A stretch of 64,000 bases of DNA from JARKQH01 sp964631605 (GCA_964631605.1 CAZVYG010000007.1:37542-101541), one strand, 5' to 3'. Positions 53,504 through 62,832 are shown, counted from the stretch's first letter. A program made the numbers and translations. Notes: generated from the sequence alone by a model not told the origin.

Positions 53504-53800
53504 ATGATTTCGAACGACAGACCATCGCCATACGGCAAACGGTCGCATGGGCCTCCGAAACCTCGGGTGGAAGAGGACACTATTCGATCCGAGAAGATCC
53601 AGATTGAGCGGAAGAGCTTCCTGCTGGCGCTCAAAGAAAACGCGCGCGGGAGGTTCTTGCGGATCACCGAGGATGTGGGCGGGCGCCGCGACACCATCAT
53701 CATTCCCGCGCCGGGGCTTGAGGATTTCCGAAACCTGGTGGACGAGATGTTAAGAGTCTCGAACGAGACTCCGACCAAGACGCCGCCGGTCGAGGAGTAA
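53504..53800 (+). CDS. PUR-domain nucleic-acid-binding protein
   Basis: A 98-residue protein. The central domain (about 26-80) reads RSEKIQIERKSFLLALKENA followed by GRFLRITEDVGGRRDTIIIP and GLEDFRNLVDEML, the pattern of the bacterial PUR-alpha-like (DUF3276) fold that binds single-stranded DNA or RNA. The N-terminal 25 residues are charged and likely disordered. ATG at 53504 has no obvious ribosome-binding site. A perfect palindrome lies upstream. A role in RNA binding is inferred from the fold. Confidence 0.8.
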   Translation: MISNDRPSPYGKRSHGPPKPRVEEDTIRSEKIQIERKSFLLALKENARGRFLRITEDVGGRRDTIIIPAPGLEDFRNLVDEMLRVSNETPTKTPPVEE

Positions 53801-53960
53801 GAATCGCTCACAGCGTTCGAAGTCAAGGACGCCCGGCTGGAACGATACTTCCGGCGTTCTAGGTGTGCTTTGTACCGAGCTGCCAGCCTTGGATTGCCGA
53901 CACGTTATCCCCACACCGCACTCTTGGTGGAGCGCCCCAGAAACTGGATTACAGCCCCTC

Positions 53961-56900
53961 TTACGGCGTCTGGAGCCGGTAGAAAACCTTTTCCTGGACC
54001 GCCGGCAGGCTCAGTAGCATGGAATCATTCCACAGGTAGGGGGTGTTGGTGAGGGGCACCCAGACGACGGGTGGGGTAAGGTTGGTAGCTTGGTGGAGGA
54101 CCAGGGGGGATGCCCAAGCTGGCCACGAGAGGATGACGTGATCCGCTGTGGCCACCAGCGTCAGGCTGGGCGGCACAAAGCTGGCGGTGTAGGTGATGTT
54201 GGTTGGCGGGACGGTAACCGCATGGGACATGGCGCCCCCATCTGACCAGAGCACGAAGTTGTAATTGCTGCCGCCGAGGGTTTGGGGGGAGGGCGCCTCG
54301 AGAGTGCGGGTGAAGCCCGCCACCGCCGGGACCACGGCCGGTGTTGTCACGGCCTGACCATCGAGCTTGACTTCGAGGCCCGCGGGTACGCTGGCCAGTT
54401 CCACCTGCGCGATTGTTGGAGCCACGTCTCGCCAGACCGTCTGTTGAATCCCCTGGCTGTCAGTGGCTTGCAGTTTCAGCCGGTAAAAGGCGTTCGTGCT
54501 GGCCGGGCCGCTGGTTGGAACCTGGAACGTCCCATTGGTAACCCCGCTGAGCGGTCCAAAGGCGGGACTGCTCAGGCCATCATGATGAAACTCGCCGGAC
54601 CAGGCGAATGACGACGCAGCCAGGGGCGCGTCGGAATAATCGGAAGCCGTGCCGGAGTAGGAGATCACGGCGCCCCCGGCATACGTGGCTCCGATGGCCG
54701 GCTGCAGTATCACAGGTTGCGGGCCGAACAACTCCACAGGCGACAAGGCCCGCGAACTCAGCCTTACCGAGTCCAGGCGACCGTTAAAGTAAGGGTCGGC
54801 TGTGTATTGACTCCGACCGAAGTAGGCGCGCGGAGTTGCAATGTCCGAGGGCAGCAGGTTGGCGCTGTGATTGACGGCAACCGCGACGCCATTCGTGTAA
54901 AGGACGGCCTGTCGCCCATCAAACGTGACCGCGACGTGTACCCACACCCCGGCGGGCAGGCCGCCGGTGGCTCGAACGACCTGGACATAGTTCGGCCGGT
55001 CCGTGGTGATGCCCGCCTCCAGCCGCCCGTCGGAATTGGCTGCCGTTAACATGATCCAGCGGCTGGTGTCACTGCCAAAATCAAAAATTCTCTGCCAGGC
55101 CCCGCCTCCATTCCATTTCACCCACGCGGCAAAGGTGCGGAATGTCCCGACGCCCGCCGGCAGACTCGCATACTGGTTGCTCCCTGACAGGTTCAGCACG
55201 CTGCCCCGGGTAGCGTCGGTTTGGACCGAGGCGCCGCCGAGGAGGGAAGCGTGATAACGGTTGCTGGCATCCAGCCCGCCCGTGGTGAACGGATAAAACG
55301 AGCCCCAGTCCGTCGCGGAAGTGCCGCGCGTCAGTTGAACAAAAGCGGTCTGCGTCCGGCCCGCTCCGTTGGTGGCGGTCAGGGCCACGCGGCACACCGC
55401 ACTGGTGCTCACGTTGGACGGAACACTAAATACCCCCTCGCTGACCCCGCCGAGCGGTCCCAAGAGGGTGTTGGTAACCCCATTATCCAGCAGTTCCACC
55501 CGCCAGGTCAGAGCACCGGCGCCCAGCGGAAGCTCGTTGAAATCCGTGGCACTTCCCTGGAACGTGATGGTTGCCCCCGGCCAATAGGCCGCGCCCTCGG
55601 CGGGTCGAACAATCCGCGGTTGGGGCGCCGCGATTTCGGCCGCGGTCAGCGCGCGGCCATGAACGCGAAACTGGGCGATCTGTCCGTTGAAATCCGGGTC
55701 GGCGGAAAACTTGCTGCGGCCGAGGTGGTTGGTCTGAGCCCGCACGTCCAGCGGCGACAAATTCATCGCCGGGTTGGTTGCCACGGGCGCGCCATTGAGA
55801 TAAAGCACGCCGCGACTGCCATCCAGCGTTACGGCCACATGCGTCCAAACCCCCACCGGCACGGCGCTGGTCGTTTCCAGAGTCTGGGTCGTGCCATTCG
55901 CGCGAATGTCGCAACGAAGCCGGCCATTGCCGGACGACGGCGTCAGCATGATGTAACTCGAGGTGTCGTTTCCAAAATCGAAAATCCGCTGCCACGCGCC
56001 GCCGCCGTTCCACTTGATGACCGCCGCGAACGTGCGGGCGTAGGCGACGCCCGGCGGCAGAGTGACGTGTTGGCCCGCACCGTTGAGATTCAGAACGCGG
56101 CCCCGCGCCGGGTCCGTCACAATTGAAGCGCCGCCGCCCAGCAGACCGTAATACTGCCCGTGTTCGTCCCGAGCGTCGGTCTCAAAGTCGTAAACGGCCG
56201 ACCAATCATTGGTAAACACGGGCCACAGGTCGGCGGTCCAGGACAACGGCTGCAGGTCAAACTTGGCCTGTCCGTAGGCCCCATACCACGGCGCGTAGGC
56301 GTTGGCGTCGTAGTAATGATAGCTGAACCAGAGCTCACCGCCCTGGTCGAGAAAAGCGGCATGACCGGGACCCACATACTTGCCGGTCCCCTCGAGAAAG
56401 AGCGTGCCGCCGTTGTTCGCCATGTTCACGCCGTTGCGGTCCAGATAGGGGCCGGTAATGCTGGTGCTGCGCCCCACGCGAATCTGGTAGGTGCTGTTCA
56501 CTCCGGAACAGCAGGACCCCCAATTCACAAACAAATAGTAAAACCCGCCCCGGCGGAGCAAACCCGAAGCTTCGATGGAACCATTGTAGGCCACCCGGTA
56601 GGTCGGTGAGTTTGACGAAATCCGCAATCCCGTCGCCGGGTCAAGTTGCACCAGGTAAATGCCGTTCCAGTAAGAGCCGAACGCCAGCCAGGGGTTGCCC
56701 GAACCGTCCACCTCCACACTTGGGTCAATCGTGTTGTAGAGGCTGCCCTCTTGCGACTGAATGACCGGTCCGCGATCTGTCCATTGATAGTTCGGATCGG
56801 CTGGATCAAGCGTGGGGTTGGTCACCAGGCCGATGGCCGAAACCTGCTTCCCCCAGGTCGAAACCGAATAGTAAAGCCGGTATTCCCCGTTCAGGTAGAT

Positions 56901-57224
56901 AATGTCCGGCGCCCAAAACGTGTTCACGAAACCCGGCACCGCAGCCTGGGTCCAGGCGGGCGGGGTCGAAAAGACCGTGGGGCCCGCTTTCCAAAGCACT
57001 TTGTCGCTCGAGGATTTCGAGACAATGTTATCCCCCGTGCCGAAGACGTAGTATTTGTCTTTGCACTGAATGATTGTGGAGGGATCGTGAATGCCCAGGT
57101 CGCCCCGGAGGTGAGGGGGCGAGGCCCCAAGCGCGGCATACCCGCTGGCAGCCAACCCGAGCGCTGCCATGGAAACCGGAACGAGACACAAACACCCCCA
57201 GTGCCGGGTCGGCCTGGCCGCCAT
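53961..57224 (-). CDS. GH43-type arabinanase-like secreted protein with two LamG units
   Basis: A secreted protein of 1087 residues with a signal peptide (AALGLAASGYAALG). The GH43 five-bladed propeller is in residues ~25-345. The predicted base is Asp47 in GIHDPSTIIQ, the pKa-modulating Asp167 is in NTIDPSVEV, and the acid Glu218 is in SIEASGLL; these support endo-1,5-arabinanase-like activity. A duplicated ~275-residue unit follows: a LamG part (FAAVIKWNGGGAWQRIFDFG and FAAWVKWNGGGAWQRIFDFG) and an Ig-like part starting PQPRIVRPA or PQPVILQPA. The C-terminal region is Ig-like (VTVPPTNITYTASFVPPSL). ATG at 57224 was chosen over an upstream TTG. It lies 108 bases downstream of the DUF4965 gene on the same strand. 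Confidence 0.85.
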   Translation of the reverse strand: MAARPTRHWGCLCLVPVSMAALGLAASGYAALGASPPHLRGDLGIHDPSTIIQCKDKYYVFGTGDNIVSKSSSDKVLWKAGPTVFSTPPAWTQAAVPGFVNTFWAPDIIYLNGEYRLYYSVSTWGKQVSAIGLVTNPTLDPADPNYQWTDRGPVIQSQEGSLYNTIDPSVEVDGSGNPWLAFGSYWNGIYLVQLDPATGLRISSNSPTYRVAYNGSIEASGLLRRGGFYYLFVNWGSCCSGVNSTYQIRVGRSTSITGPYLDRNGVNMANNGGTLFLEGTGKYVGPGHAAFLDQGGELWFSYHYYDANAYAPWYGAYGQAKFDLQPLSWTADLWPVFTNDWSAVYDFETDARDEHGQYYGLLGGGASIVTDPARGRVLNLNGAGQHVTLPPGVAYARTFAAVIKWNGGGAWQRIFDFGNDTSSYIMLTPSSGNGRLRCDIRANGTTQTLETTSAVPVGVWTHVAVTLDGSRGVLYLNGAPVATNPAMNLSPLDVRAQTNHLGRSKFSADPDFNGQIAQFRVHGRALTAAEIAAPQPRIVRPAEGAAYWPGATITFQGSATDFNELPLGAGALTWRVELLDNGVTNTLLGPLGGVSEGVFSVPSNVSTSAVCRVALTATNGAGRTQTAFVQLTRGTSATDWGSFYPFTTGGLDASNRYHASLLGGASVQTDATRGSVLNLSGSNQYASLPAGVGTFRTFAAWVKWNGGGAWQRIFDFGSDTSRWIMLTAANSDGRLEAGITTDRPNYVQVVRATGGLPAGVWVHVAVTFDGRQAVLYTNGVAVAVNHSANLLPSDIATPRAYFGRSQYTADPYFNGRLDSVRLSSRALSPVELFGPQPVILQPAIGATYAGGAVISYSGTASDYSDAPLAASSFAWSGEFHHDGLSSPAFGPLSGVTNGTFQVPTSGPASTNAFYRLKLQATDSQGIQQTVWRDVAPTIAQVELASVPAGLEVKLDGQAVTTPAVVPAVAGFTRTLEAPSPQTLGGSNYNFVLWSDGGAMSHAVTVPPTNITYTASFVPPSLTLVATADHVILSWPAWASPLVLHQATNLTPPVVWVPLTNTPYLWNDSMLLSLPAVQEKVFYRLQTP

Positions 57225-57332
57225 GAATCGGAACAACTTTCGCACAAACTTCTGCGGCCAGTTTACACGCAAACCGCTTCGCCGTCATGTCCCTTTAACG
57301 GGTGACACCTGAAACCTGAGCGAAGGTCCCGG

Positions 57333-59900
57333 TCAATGATCCTCCACGGTGGCGAATCCCAAATCCACGTATTGTCCACCGCCGGTCTGACGGCAATGAA
57401 TCGCCAGAAGGTTCTTCCCGGGCCGGAGGGCGGCCCGGCCCGCGGCCGACAGCGGAAACAGGTCGTAGCCTGTTACATAGCCGGTACCGCGCAAGGCCAG
57501 AACTCCATTGATGTAAACCTCAACGTCTTCGTCGTGGTGCAGCCAGGCTTGAAGGTTGGCCAGATTCCCGGGCGGCAGGTCCACCTCGCGCCGGAGCCAA
57601 ATGTCCCGGCTGTTCCAGGTCGTGCCGAGCACCGCACCGGGGGTGCCGGCGGTGCCGAACCCGCTGCGCCCCTCTTTCCAACTCGAATGATCGAAAGAGG
57701 GTTGATACCAGTCCTCGGCGGGCTGGGAAGTCGTGTAGCGCCATAAGGCCGGCTCGCGGTCTGCCGCGGGAAGAACAACAGTGACTTTGGGCGGTTGCGG
57801 CATGGGCGCCCAGGCCTTTGCCCGAGTGCGGTCCCGGCGGGCATACTTTTGCCAGACGGTTTTGTTGTAGAGCATCTGTGCGAAGACGCCACCCACGACC
57901 GGCCGGGCCGTGAAGCCGACCTTGCGCGCGGTGCGGGTCTGATACCAATCCGTCATGGGGGAGCGATCGGGCGTCTCATTCAGAAACCGATAGACCGGCT
58001 CGACCAGGGCCATGAAGTCCCCCCGGTCCTGCGTCAGCGTCGCCGTCCAGAGAATCCAATCCAGCTTGGTGTAGGTTTGGCGGTTGTCCAGCGGCAGGCC
58101 GTAGCGATTCTGAATCTTCTTGTAAAAAGCCATTTCCTTGCGCGCTACGTCCGCCGGGAACAGCTCCAGCTCCAGGATGTCATCCCAGATCAAATTATAC
58201 TTCTGGCTCCAGGTCCCGGGCTTGTCGAACGCAAGTCTGAACTTCTCCCCATCGTCGGCTTCCTTGATCCAGCGCTGGGCAAACTGGCGGGCCAGCGCGA
58301 AGTACTCGTCGGCCTTCGCCTGATCGCCACGCATCCGGCAAAGCTTGCCAAAGGAGCCCAGACCGCAAATCGCCTTGGCGCTGAGATTGACGTTATGAGC
58401 GAGGTGGCCCGCAAAGTCGTCCGTGCAAAGCTGGTTTTCCGGGTCGAATCCTTTGGCCTTCAAATAGTCGGCCCATTTCTCAAGCTGCGGCCAGTAGAGC
58501 GAAGCGAAGCCTGCATGGCCCTCCATCTGGGCAACGGCAGCCATCAGGATCAGCAGGTTGCCCGACTCCTCGACCGGCATCTGATTCTCTTCGGTCTGCT
58601 CCCCGCCCCCGTAAACCTGGCCATTGGCCTTGGGATAGGTGCCCAGGTCATGCGGCGCAAAAGGGAATTTCCAGCGCTCGCTCGCCGCGTAATTCATGAA
58701 GGGAACCAGGAAGGATTTGGCCAGCGAAGGCCCGAACAGCAGAAACTGCGGCGCCATGGGATAGAACACGTCAGAGGTTCCAATGCAGCCGTTGGAGTGG
58801 TTCTCCTTGCAAAACTGAAGCGGCTGGCCGTTGGCATCCGCGACGAATTTGCCGGCCGCGAAACACTGCCGGTAAGCCAGCGCGGCCACTTCGGCATACG
58901 GCCGCCCTCCCGCGTTCTCCAAGTCGGCCATCAACTCCTGGTCAAACCGCGCGCACCGCTTCTGCAAAGCCGAATAGTCCTTCGCGGCGGCCCGCAGCAA
59001 ATCGGCCGCTTCCCATCCGTTTCGACGCCAATAAGGCCGCAGGTTCTTCTTCATGTACTGGATGGAAAACAAATCGTCATAGGCCAGCAGCAGCCAGCGG
59101 GAAACAGGGTTGCGGCTGACCCTGCCGAAATCCAGAACCACAAAACCAGCCGATTCGTTGCCACCGGTGCCGGGTGGCTCGGGCAGGGCCTCGCCGGCGC
59201 AAAATGCCGCCTGCACGGTGGCTCGGTTCGCGCCAATTCCCTGGCGGCCCGGAATTCTCTTGTCCACGGCGATGTAGAGGTAGCCCCAGTCAATGCGCAA
59301 GTCGTCCCCCTTCTTGACCAGCACCGGTTGCTCAACCGAACCGCAGGAAACCGCGGCCAGCGGCCCGAATTCCCGCCGCTCCCAGACCACGGGTTGGTGC
59401 GGTTCATTAACCGCCAGCTCGGAAGCTGCGTCAAAATAGACGGCCACAACATGGCTCTTCCCATCGGTCGCTTCCGCGTCCCACGTCAAATACGTTACAG
59501 GTCGCGACAGCAGGTCAATGTCCTCGGGCAGCGCCGCCGTCAGGAAAGTTAGGCTGAGGCGGACCCCCTCGCCTTCGAAGACGTAAATGGTTCGGGTCGG
59601 CAGCACGGTCACACTGCGTTGCGGCAACGCCGGCACAGTGTCCGGGCTGCGGCCCATGAGACGATAGGCTTTGCCGTCAATTCGGACCAGGCTGGCAAGC
59701 CGATGCGGTTTGCCGGTCCAATGCACCGTCTCGGCGTCGGTCAATTGATCTGCCGGCGACCAAATGCTGAAGTATGGATCACAGGCAACCAGCGGAACGG
59801 CCGGCGGGCGCAGGCTTTGGCCCGGGAGGCTGAACGTAATAAACAAGCCGGCCAGCAATGCCAGGCTCTTTGCAGCGTTACGAATTGATAATGCGATCAT
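57333..59900 (-). CDS. Glutaminase-A-like DUF4965 enzyme with shared C-terminal module
   Basis: A secreted protein of 855 residues with a signal peptide (LALLAGLFITFSLPGQ). It follows the DUF4964, DUF5127, DUF4965, DUF1793 order: LVACDPYFSIWSPADQLTDA at the start, LTWDAEATDGKSHVV, AALAYRQCFAAGKFVADANG, NHSNGCIGTSDVFYPMAPQF, YGGGEQTEENQMPVEESGNL and TARPVVGGVFAQML. Such proteins are annotated as glutaminase A-like but probably act on glycans as six-hairpin enzymes. The last ~130 residues (WRYTTSQPAEDWYQPSFDHS to QTGGGQYVDLGFA) are the module also found at the end of the GH2 gene at 41424-43712. Same strand as the GH43-like gene, 108 bases upstream of it. Confidence 0.82.
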   Translation of the reverse strand: MIALSIRNAAKSLALLAGLFITFSLPGQSLRPPAVPLVACDPYFSIWSPADQLTDAETVHWTGKPHRLASLVRIDGKAYRLMGRSPDTVPALPQRSVTVLPTRTIYVFEGEGVRLSLTFLTAALPEDIDLLSRPVTYLTWDAEATDGKSHVVAVYFDAASELAVNEPHQPVVWERREFGPLAAVSCGSVEQPVLVKKGDDLRIDWGYLYIAVDKRIPGRQGIGANRATVQAAFCAGEALPEPPGTGGNESAGFVVLDFGRVSRNPVSRWLLLAYDDLFSIQYMKKNLRPYWRRNGWEAADLLRAAAKDYSALQKRCARFDQELMADLENAGGRPYAEVAALAYRQCFAAGKFVADANGQPLQFCKENHSNGCIGTSDVFYPMAPQFLLFGPSLAKSFLVPFMNYAASERWKFPFAPHDLGTYPKANGQVYGGGEQTEENQMPVEESGNLLILMAAVAQMEGHAGFASLYWPQLEKWADYLKAKGFDPENQLCTDDFAGHLAHNVNLSAKAICGLGSFGKLCRMRGDQAKADEYFALARQFAQRWIKEADDGEKFRLAFDKPGTWSQKYNLIWDDILELELFPADVARKEMAFYKKIQNRYGLPLDNRQTYTKLDWILWTATLTQDRGDFMALVEPVYRFLNETPDRSPMTDWYQTRTARKVGFTARPVVGGVFAQMLYNKTVWQKYARRDRTRAKAWAPMPQPPKVTVVLPAADREPALWRYTTSQPAEDWYQPSFDHSSWKEGRSGFGTAGTPGAVLGTTWNSRDIWLRREVDLPPGNLANLQAWLHHDEDVEVYINGVLALRGTGYVTGYDLFPLSAAGRAALRPGKNLLAIHCRQTGGGQYVDLGFATVEDH

Positions 59901-60046
59901 GTCAATTGTCCATCGAAGTTAACAACCTCGCCAATGGGGTCCAGTCGGGAATACAACCCAAACGCGCCCAAGTGAAAGGTTGGTCGGGCCGCCTCACCGG
60001 GTGGGTTTTCCCGCTCGGCGGGACCGAAAAGGGCGGCGGGCGATCC

Positions 60047-60418
60047 TTACTTGACCAGGTCTATCCGGTCGGGCAGATTAGGCACAATACAGAGGAACTC
60101 AAACGGCTCGTCTCCCTGGCCTTGATACCAATGCGGCGCCCCTTGCGGGATGAACAGCACGTCGCCCCGCTTCACTTCATAAACGGCATCGCCGATCCCA
60201 ACCTTCGCCCGGCCGCGCAGGACAAACTGTTCGTGCTCGACCTGGTTGGTATGTTTCGGCATGCCTCCCCCGGGCTCGAAACGGAACCGCCTTAGAAAGA
60301 AATGCGGCGCCCGGTCCGGCCCAATGAGCATTTGCATCGCGGCGTCCGTTCCGGCGGCCACCTGCTGCCACGCCACATCATCCGCCGCCATCACCATCAC
60401 TTTATCGTTCGTCTTCAT
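60047..60418 (-). CDS. Small cupin-domain protein
   Basis: A 123-residue cupin. Motif 1 is GMPKHTNQVEHEQFVLRG (two His and a Glu as metal ligands) and motif 2 is GDVLFIPQGAPHWYQ. A fairly conserved flank HFFLRRFRFEPGG leads in. No DNA-binding domain accompanies it, so it may be a sugar-acid-processing or regulatory cupin; a specific activity cannot be given. ATG at 60418 (MKTNDKVMVMAADD) fits. It lies in the same direction as the unnamed protein upstream, with 140 bases between. Confidence 0.75.
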   Translation of the reverse strand: MKTNDKVMVMAADDVAWQQVAAGTDAAMQMLIGPDRAPHFFLRRFRFEPGGGMPKHTNQVEHEQFVLRGRAKVGIGDAVYEVKRGDVLFIPQGAPHWYQGQGDEPFEFLCIVPNLPDRIDLVK

Positions 60419-60558
60419 GCTGCTGCCGCCCAAGCCATCCCACACTTCGAAAGCAAATGCAACCCTGAAGCGCACCTGAGGAAAACAACCCCCTCCTCCT
60501 CCACGCTGCCCCCGCCGATTGGCTCTTTTGAAGGCTGCTGAACGAGGCGGCCTGCCGC

Positions 60559-61117
60559 TTACGACTGCAGTAAATGCGGCGCAGGGTGACAGCGCAAAAT
60601 GTCGTCCAGAACCGTGGTGACCTTCACCGCGCGCTCGGCAACGCATTCCGGCGAATCGGGGCTCATCCACCCCAGCGANNNNNNNNNNCGGCAGTTGCGT
60701 CAGATAATCCATCCCCGCAAGGTGGGCGACCTTGCGCAGGTAACCGTGCGGCTCGATCGCCTCCCCGGACGGCGGCCCTTGAGCCAGGACCACCAACGCC
60801 CCCTCGGCCTCGCCCCGGGCGGCCATCCAGTTCTCAATCCAACTCTTGACTTGTTCGGGCAGTTCCCGCCCGCCGGTGCAGGCGAACACGACGAAATCCG
60901 CCTGGCGCGCGGCCTCGCTTGCTTGCCGCGCGGAACCCTCCTGTCCCAGCAAATCAAACGACCACCAGTTCACCTCGAATTCGCAACCGGTCCGAAATCG
61001 TTCCACCAAGTGATCGCAAAAGTCCTCCGCCGCCCCCCGGCAAGCCGGGTTTTCATGCACGACCACCACCGAGCAGCAGTGCCGGTGTTCCTCTCGGGAT
61101 CCGCGTTTTTCTTTCAT
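60559..61117 (-). CDS. Unnamed protein split by a 10-N gap
   Basis: A protein of about 185 residues. The visible N-part has CSVVVVHENPACRGAAEDFC, FEVNWWSFDLLGQEGSARQA, DFVVFACTGGRELPEQVKSW, GALVVLAQGPPSGEAIEPHG and HLAGMDYLTQLP. After the gap it reads SLGWMSPDSPECVAERAVKV and ends HLLQS. It looks like an alternating alpha/beta fold of a response-protein or flavodoxin kind but has no motif I can name. The ten N at 60679-60688 again fit only if the missing length is a multiple of three. The start at 61117 (MKEKRGSREEHRH) is preferred over the upstream in-frame extension. Same strand as YraN and the cupin. Confidence 0.6.
60679..60688. other. Assembly gap (10 N) inside the unnamed protein gene
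   Basis: The codon ending in LTQLP (before) and SLGWMSP (after) both fall on codon boundaries, so the true length must be a multiple of three and is not 10. Confidence 0.8.
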
Positions 61118-61235
61118 AAGCACCAGGAAACAATCTGGGGTCTCAACCGGGTGGTTGCTGATATGAAAGGTCGTCCCTGCTCCTGAAAAATCAAGTGGAA
61201 AAAGCCCCGCCTGACAACCCCATCGCCCATGCCCG

Positions 61236-61757
61236 TCAGCCATACCGATGAGGCTGCTGCATTTCAAAACAATTGGGCAAGTGGCGTATCTCGTTCACCT
61301 CCCCCTCGGCCAGCAGGACTTCGACCACATCAAAGCGCACTTTCACGGGCGGATGCTTCAGCAAACGCAGGTAATCCAGGCCGGCCCGGGTCAAACGCCC
61401 CCTCCGCTCCCGATCAACCGCCGCGGCCGGACGGCCCCACTCCTCCGAGGACCGCGTTTTGACCTCGACAAACACCAGGCAGTCCCCGTCCCGAAACACC
61501 AGATCAATTTCGCCCCGGGCGGATTTGAAGTTCGCGGTCAGGAACTTCATGCCGGCGGCCTGCAAATGCCGTCGGGCGGCCCGTTCACCCCGCCGTCCGT
61601 AAACCAAGTGCCGAGGCATGCGCCCCCAACCGAACCACCGCTTGAGCCGCTCGATTATGCTTGTTCTTCGTTTGCGTTGTTCCGTCCTCACTTCCGCGTC
61701 CAAAGGGACCAACCCGTTTTCGCTGCGCTCATCCTTGACTTGCTTACAGGTTGGCAT
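61236..61757 (-). CDS. yraN: YraN-family (UPF0102) endonuclease-like protein
   Basis: A restriction-endonuclease-like fold protein of 173 residues. The conserved region is GERAARRHLQAAGMKFLTAN, ARGEIDLVFRDGDCLVFVEV with KTRSSEEWG, matching the YraN pattern G..GE..A...L...G...L..N.R...GEIDLI..D....VFVEVK.R. The acidic and lysine residues of the PD-(D/E)XK motif are in GEIDLV and FVEVK. The first ~45 residues (MPTCKQVKDE to LKRWFGWGR) are an N-extension not normal for the family; Met at 61619 (MPRHLVYGRRG) would give a closer length. Role in recombination is not settled. Confidence 0.8.
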   Translation of the reverse strand: MPTCKQVKDERSENGLVPLDAEVRTEQRKRRTSIIERLKRWFGWGRMPRHLVYGRRGERAARRHLQAAGMKFLTANFKSARGEIDLVFRDGDCLVFVEVKTRSSEEWGRPAAAVDRERRGRLTRAGLDYLRLLKHPPVKVRFDVVEVLLAEGEVNEIRHLPNCFEMQQPHRYG

Positions 61758-61815
61758 CGTATGCTCGGTCGCGCTGGAAATGTAAAACCGCGTTCAAAGC
61801 ACGCAACCGAATTCC

Positions 61816-62796
61816 ATGTCATCCGGCATCTCAATCCATCGCTGCTGCCCGGTCTGCGCCGACAACGAGGCGACGCCTTGCCTGTCCAAGGCAACGCTCC
61901 GGCTGGTCCGGTGCCGGCGGTGCGCCATGGTTTACGCGGACCCCGTCCCGTCGGAATTCGTTTCCGGGGCTTATTATGATGCCGTCGGAGACAGCTACTA
62001 CCTGTCTGCGGGCAAACTGGAATCCGATTACTCCCCGGTTCGTTTCGAGCGCGAGTTGCGCCTCTTCCGCCGGTATTGCCCGGGCGGACGCGTCCTGGAC
62101 GTGGGCTGCTCCTCCGGCGCGTTCCTGTTCCAGCTCCGCACCCGGGCGCCGGGAGCCTACGACATTCTCGGCACCGACGTCAGCGGCCCCGCGCTGGATT
62201 ATGCCGAGTCCCGCGGCATTCCCGTCCGCCGTGGCGATTTTCTCCAGATGGATTTTGCCGGCGCGCCCTTCGATGCCGTCACCTTCTGGGCCGTCCTCGA
62301 ACATCTGGCCCAACCCGGGCTGTTCCTTGACAAAGCCGCCACCCTTCTCAAGCCGGAGGGGGTCTGCTTCGTGCTGGTCCCCAATTTTAGGTCCCTCGCC
62401 GTCCGTCTGCTCGGCTCGAAATACCGTTACATTTACGAGCAACATCTGAACTATTTCACGCGCTCAACCCTGCTGCGGCTCGCCCAACCCCGCTTCCGCC
62501 TCCTCGCCGCCCACTCCACCCACTTTAATCCGGTTGTTATCTGGCAGGACTGGCGCAGCGCCGGACGGCCGGTTTCCAATCCGCAGCGCGCCGAACTTCT
62601 GCGTCGCACGACCGCCTGGAAACAAAACCCGCTCCTCACGCCGGCTCGTTTCCTGTATCGGTGGGGCGAGTCGGTTCTCGGGATGGCTTTCCTCGCTGAT
62701 AACTTGTTGTTTGTCCTCCGACCCCTTTCACAGCCGCAAGTGGTGGTTGAGCCTCCCGTTGCCGGGCCAGAAGTGGGACTTAAAGAAGGCGCTTAA
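61816..62796 (+). CDS. Class I SAM-dependent methyltransferase with zinc-finger N-terminus
   Basis: A 326-residue protein. The N-terminus has two CxxC pairs (CCPVCADN and LVRCRRCAMVYADP), a zinc-binding rubredoxin-like finger. The SAM fold starts VLDVGCSSGAFLFQL, then ILGTDVSGPALDYAE, FDAVTFWAVLEHLAQP and GVCFVLVPNF. This combination is common in methyltransferases of O-antigen or glycan loci that act on sugar-linked substrates. The C-terminal ~60 residues are hydrophobic/Pro-rich (SVLGMAFLADNLLFVL). A clear promoter and adhesin gene follow, so it probably ends its own transcript. Confidence 0.75.
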   Translation: MSSGISIHRCCPVCADNEATPCLSKATLRLVRCRRCAMVYADPVPSEFVSGAYYDAVGDSYYLSAGKLESDYSPVRFERELRLFRRYCPGGRVLDVGCSSGAFLFQLRTRAPGAYDILGTDVSGPALDYAESRGIPVRRGDFLQMDFAGAPFDAVTFWAVLEHLAQPGLFLDKAATLLKPEGVCFVLVPNFRSLAVRLLGSKYRYIYEQHLNYFTRSTLLRLAQPRFRLLAAHSTHFNPVVIWQDWRSAGRPVSNPQRAELLRRTTAWKQNPLLTPARFLYRWGESVLGMAFLADNLLFVLRPLSQPQVVVEPPVAGPEVGLKEGA

Positions 62797-62803
62797 AAGC
62801 GCA

Positions 62804-62832
62804 TTGACATCTTATTCGCGTGGGAATACTGT
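62804..62832 (+). promoter_or_regulatory. Sigma-70 promoter candidate before the adhesin-like gene
   Basis: TTGACA (62804-62809) and TACTGT (62827-62832) with a 17-base spacer, the best promoter match in the window. Overlapping the -10 and the start site, GTGAGT and ACTCAC form a perfect 6-bp inverted repeat with loop CCGTA (62831-62847), which could be an operator. It leaves a leader of about 235 bases before the ATG at 63078. In that leader I see nothing I can name. Confidence 0.5.

Noticed and set aside
57795..59552. A long open frame (585 residues) on the plus strand opposite the DUF4965 gene
   Set aside because: It is a shadow of the clear DUF4965 enzyme on the minus strand and has no protein-like pattern. 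High GC content keeps antisense frames open.
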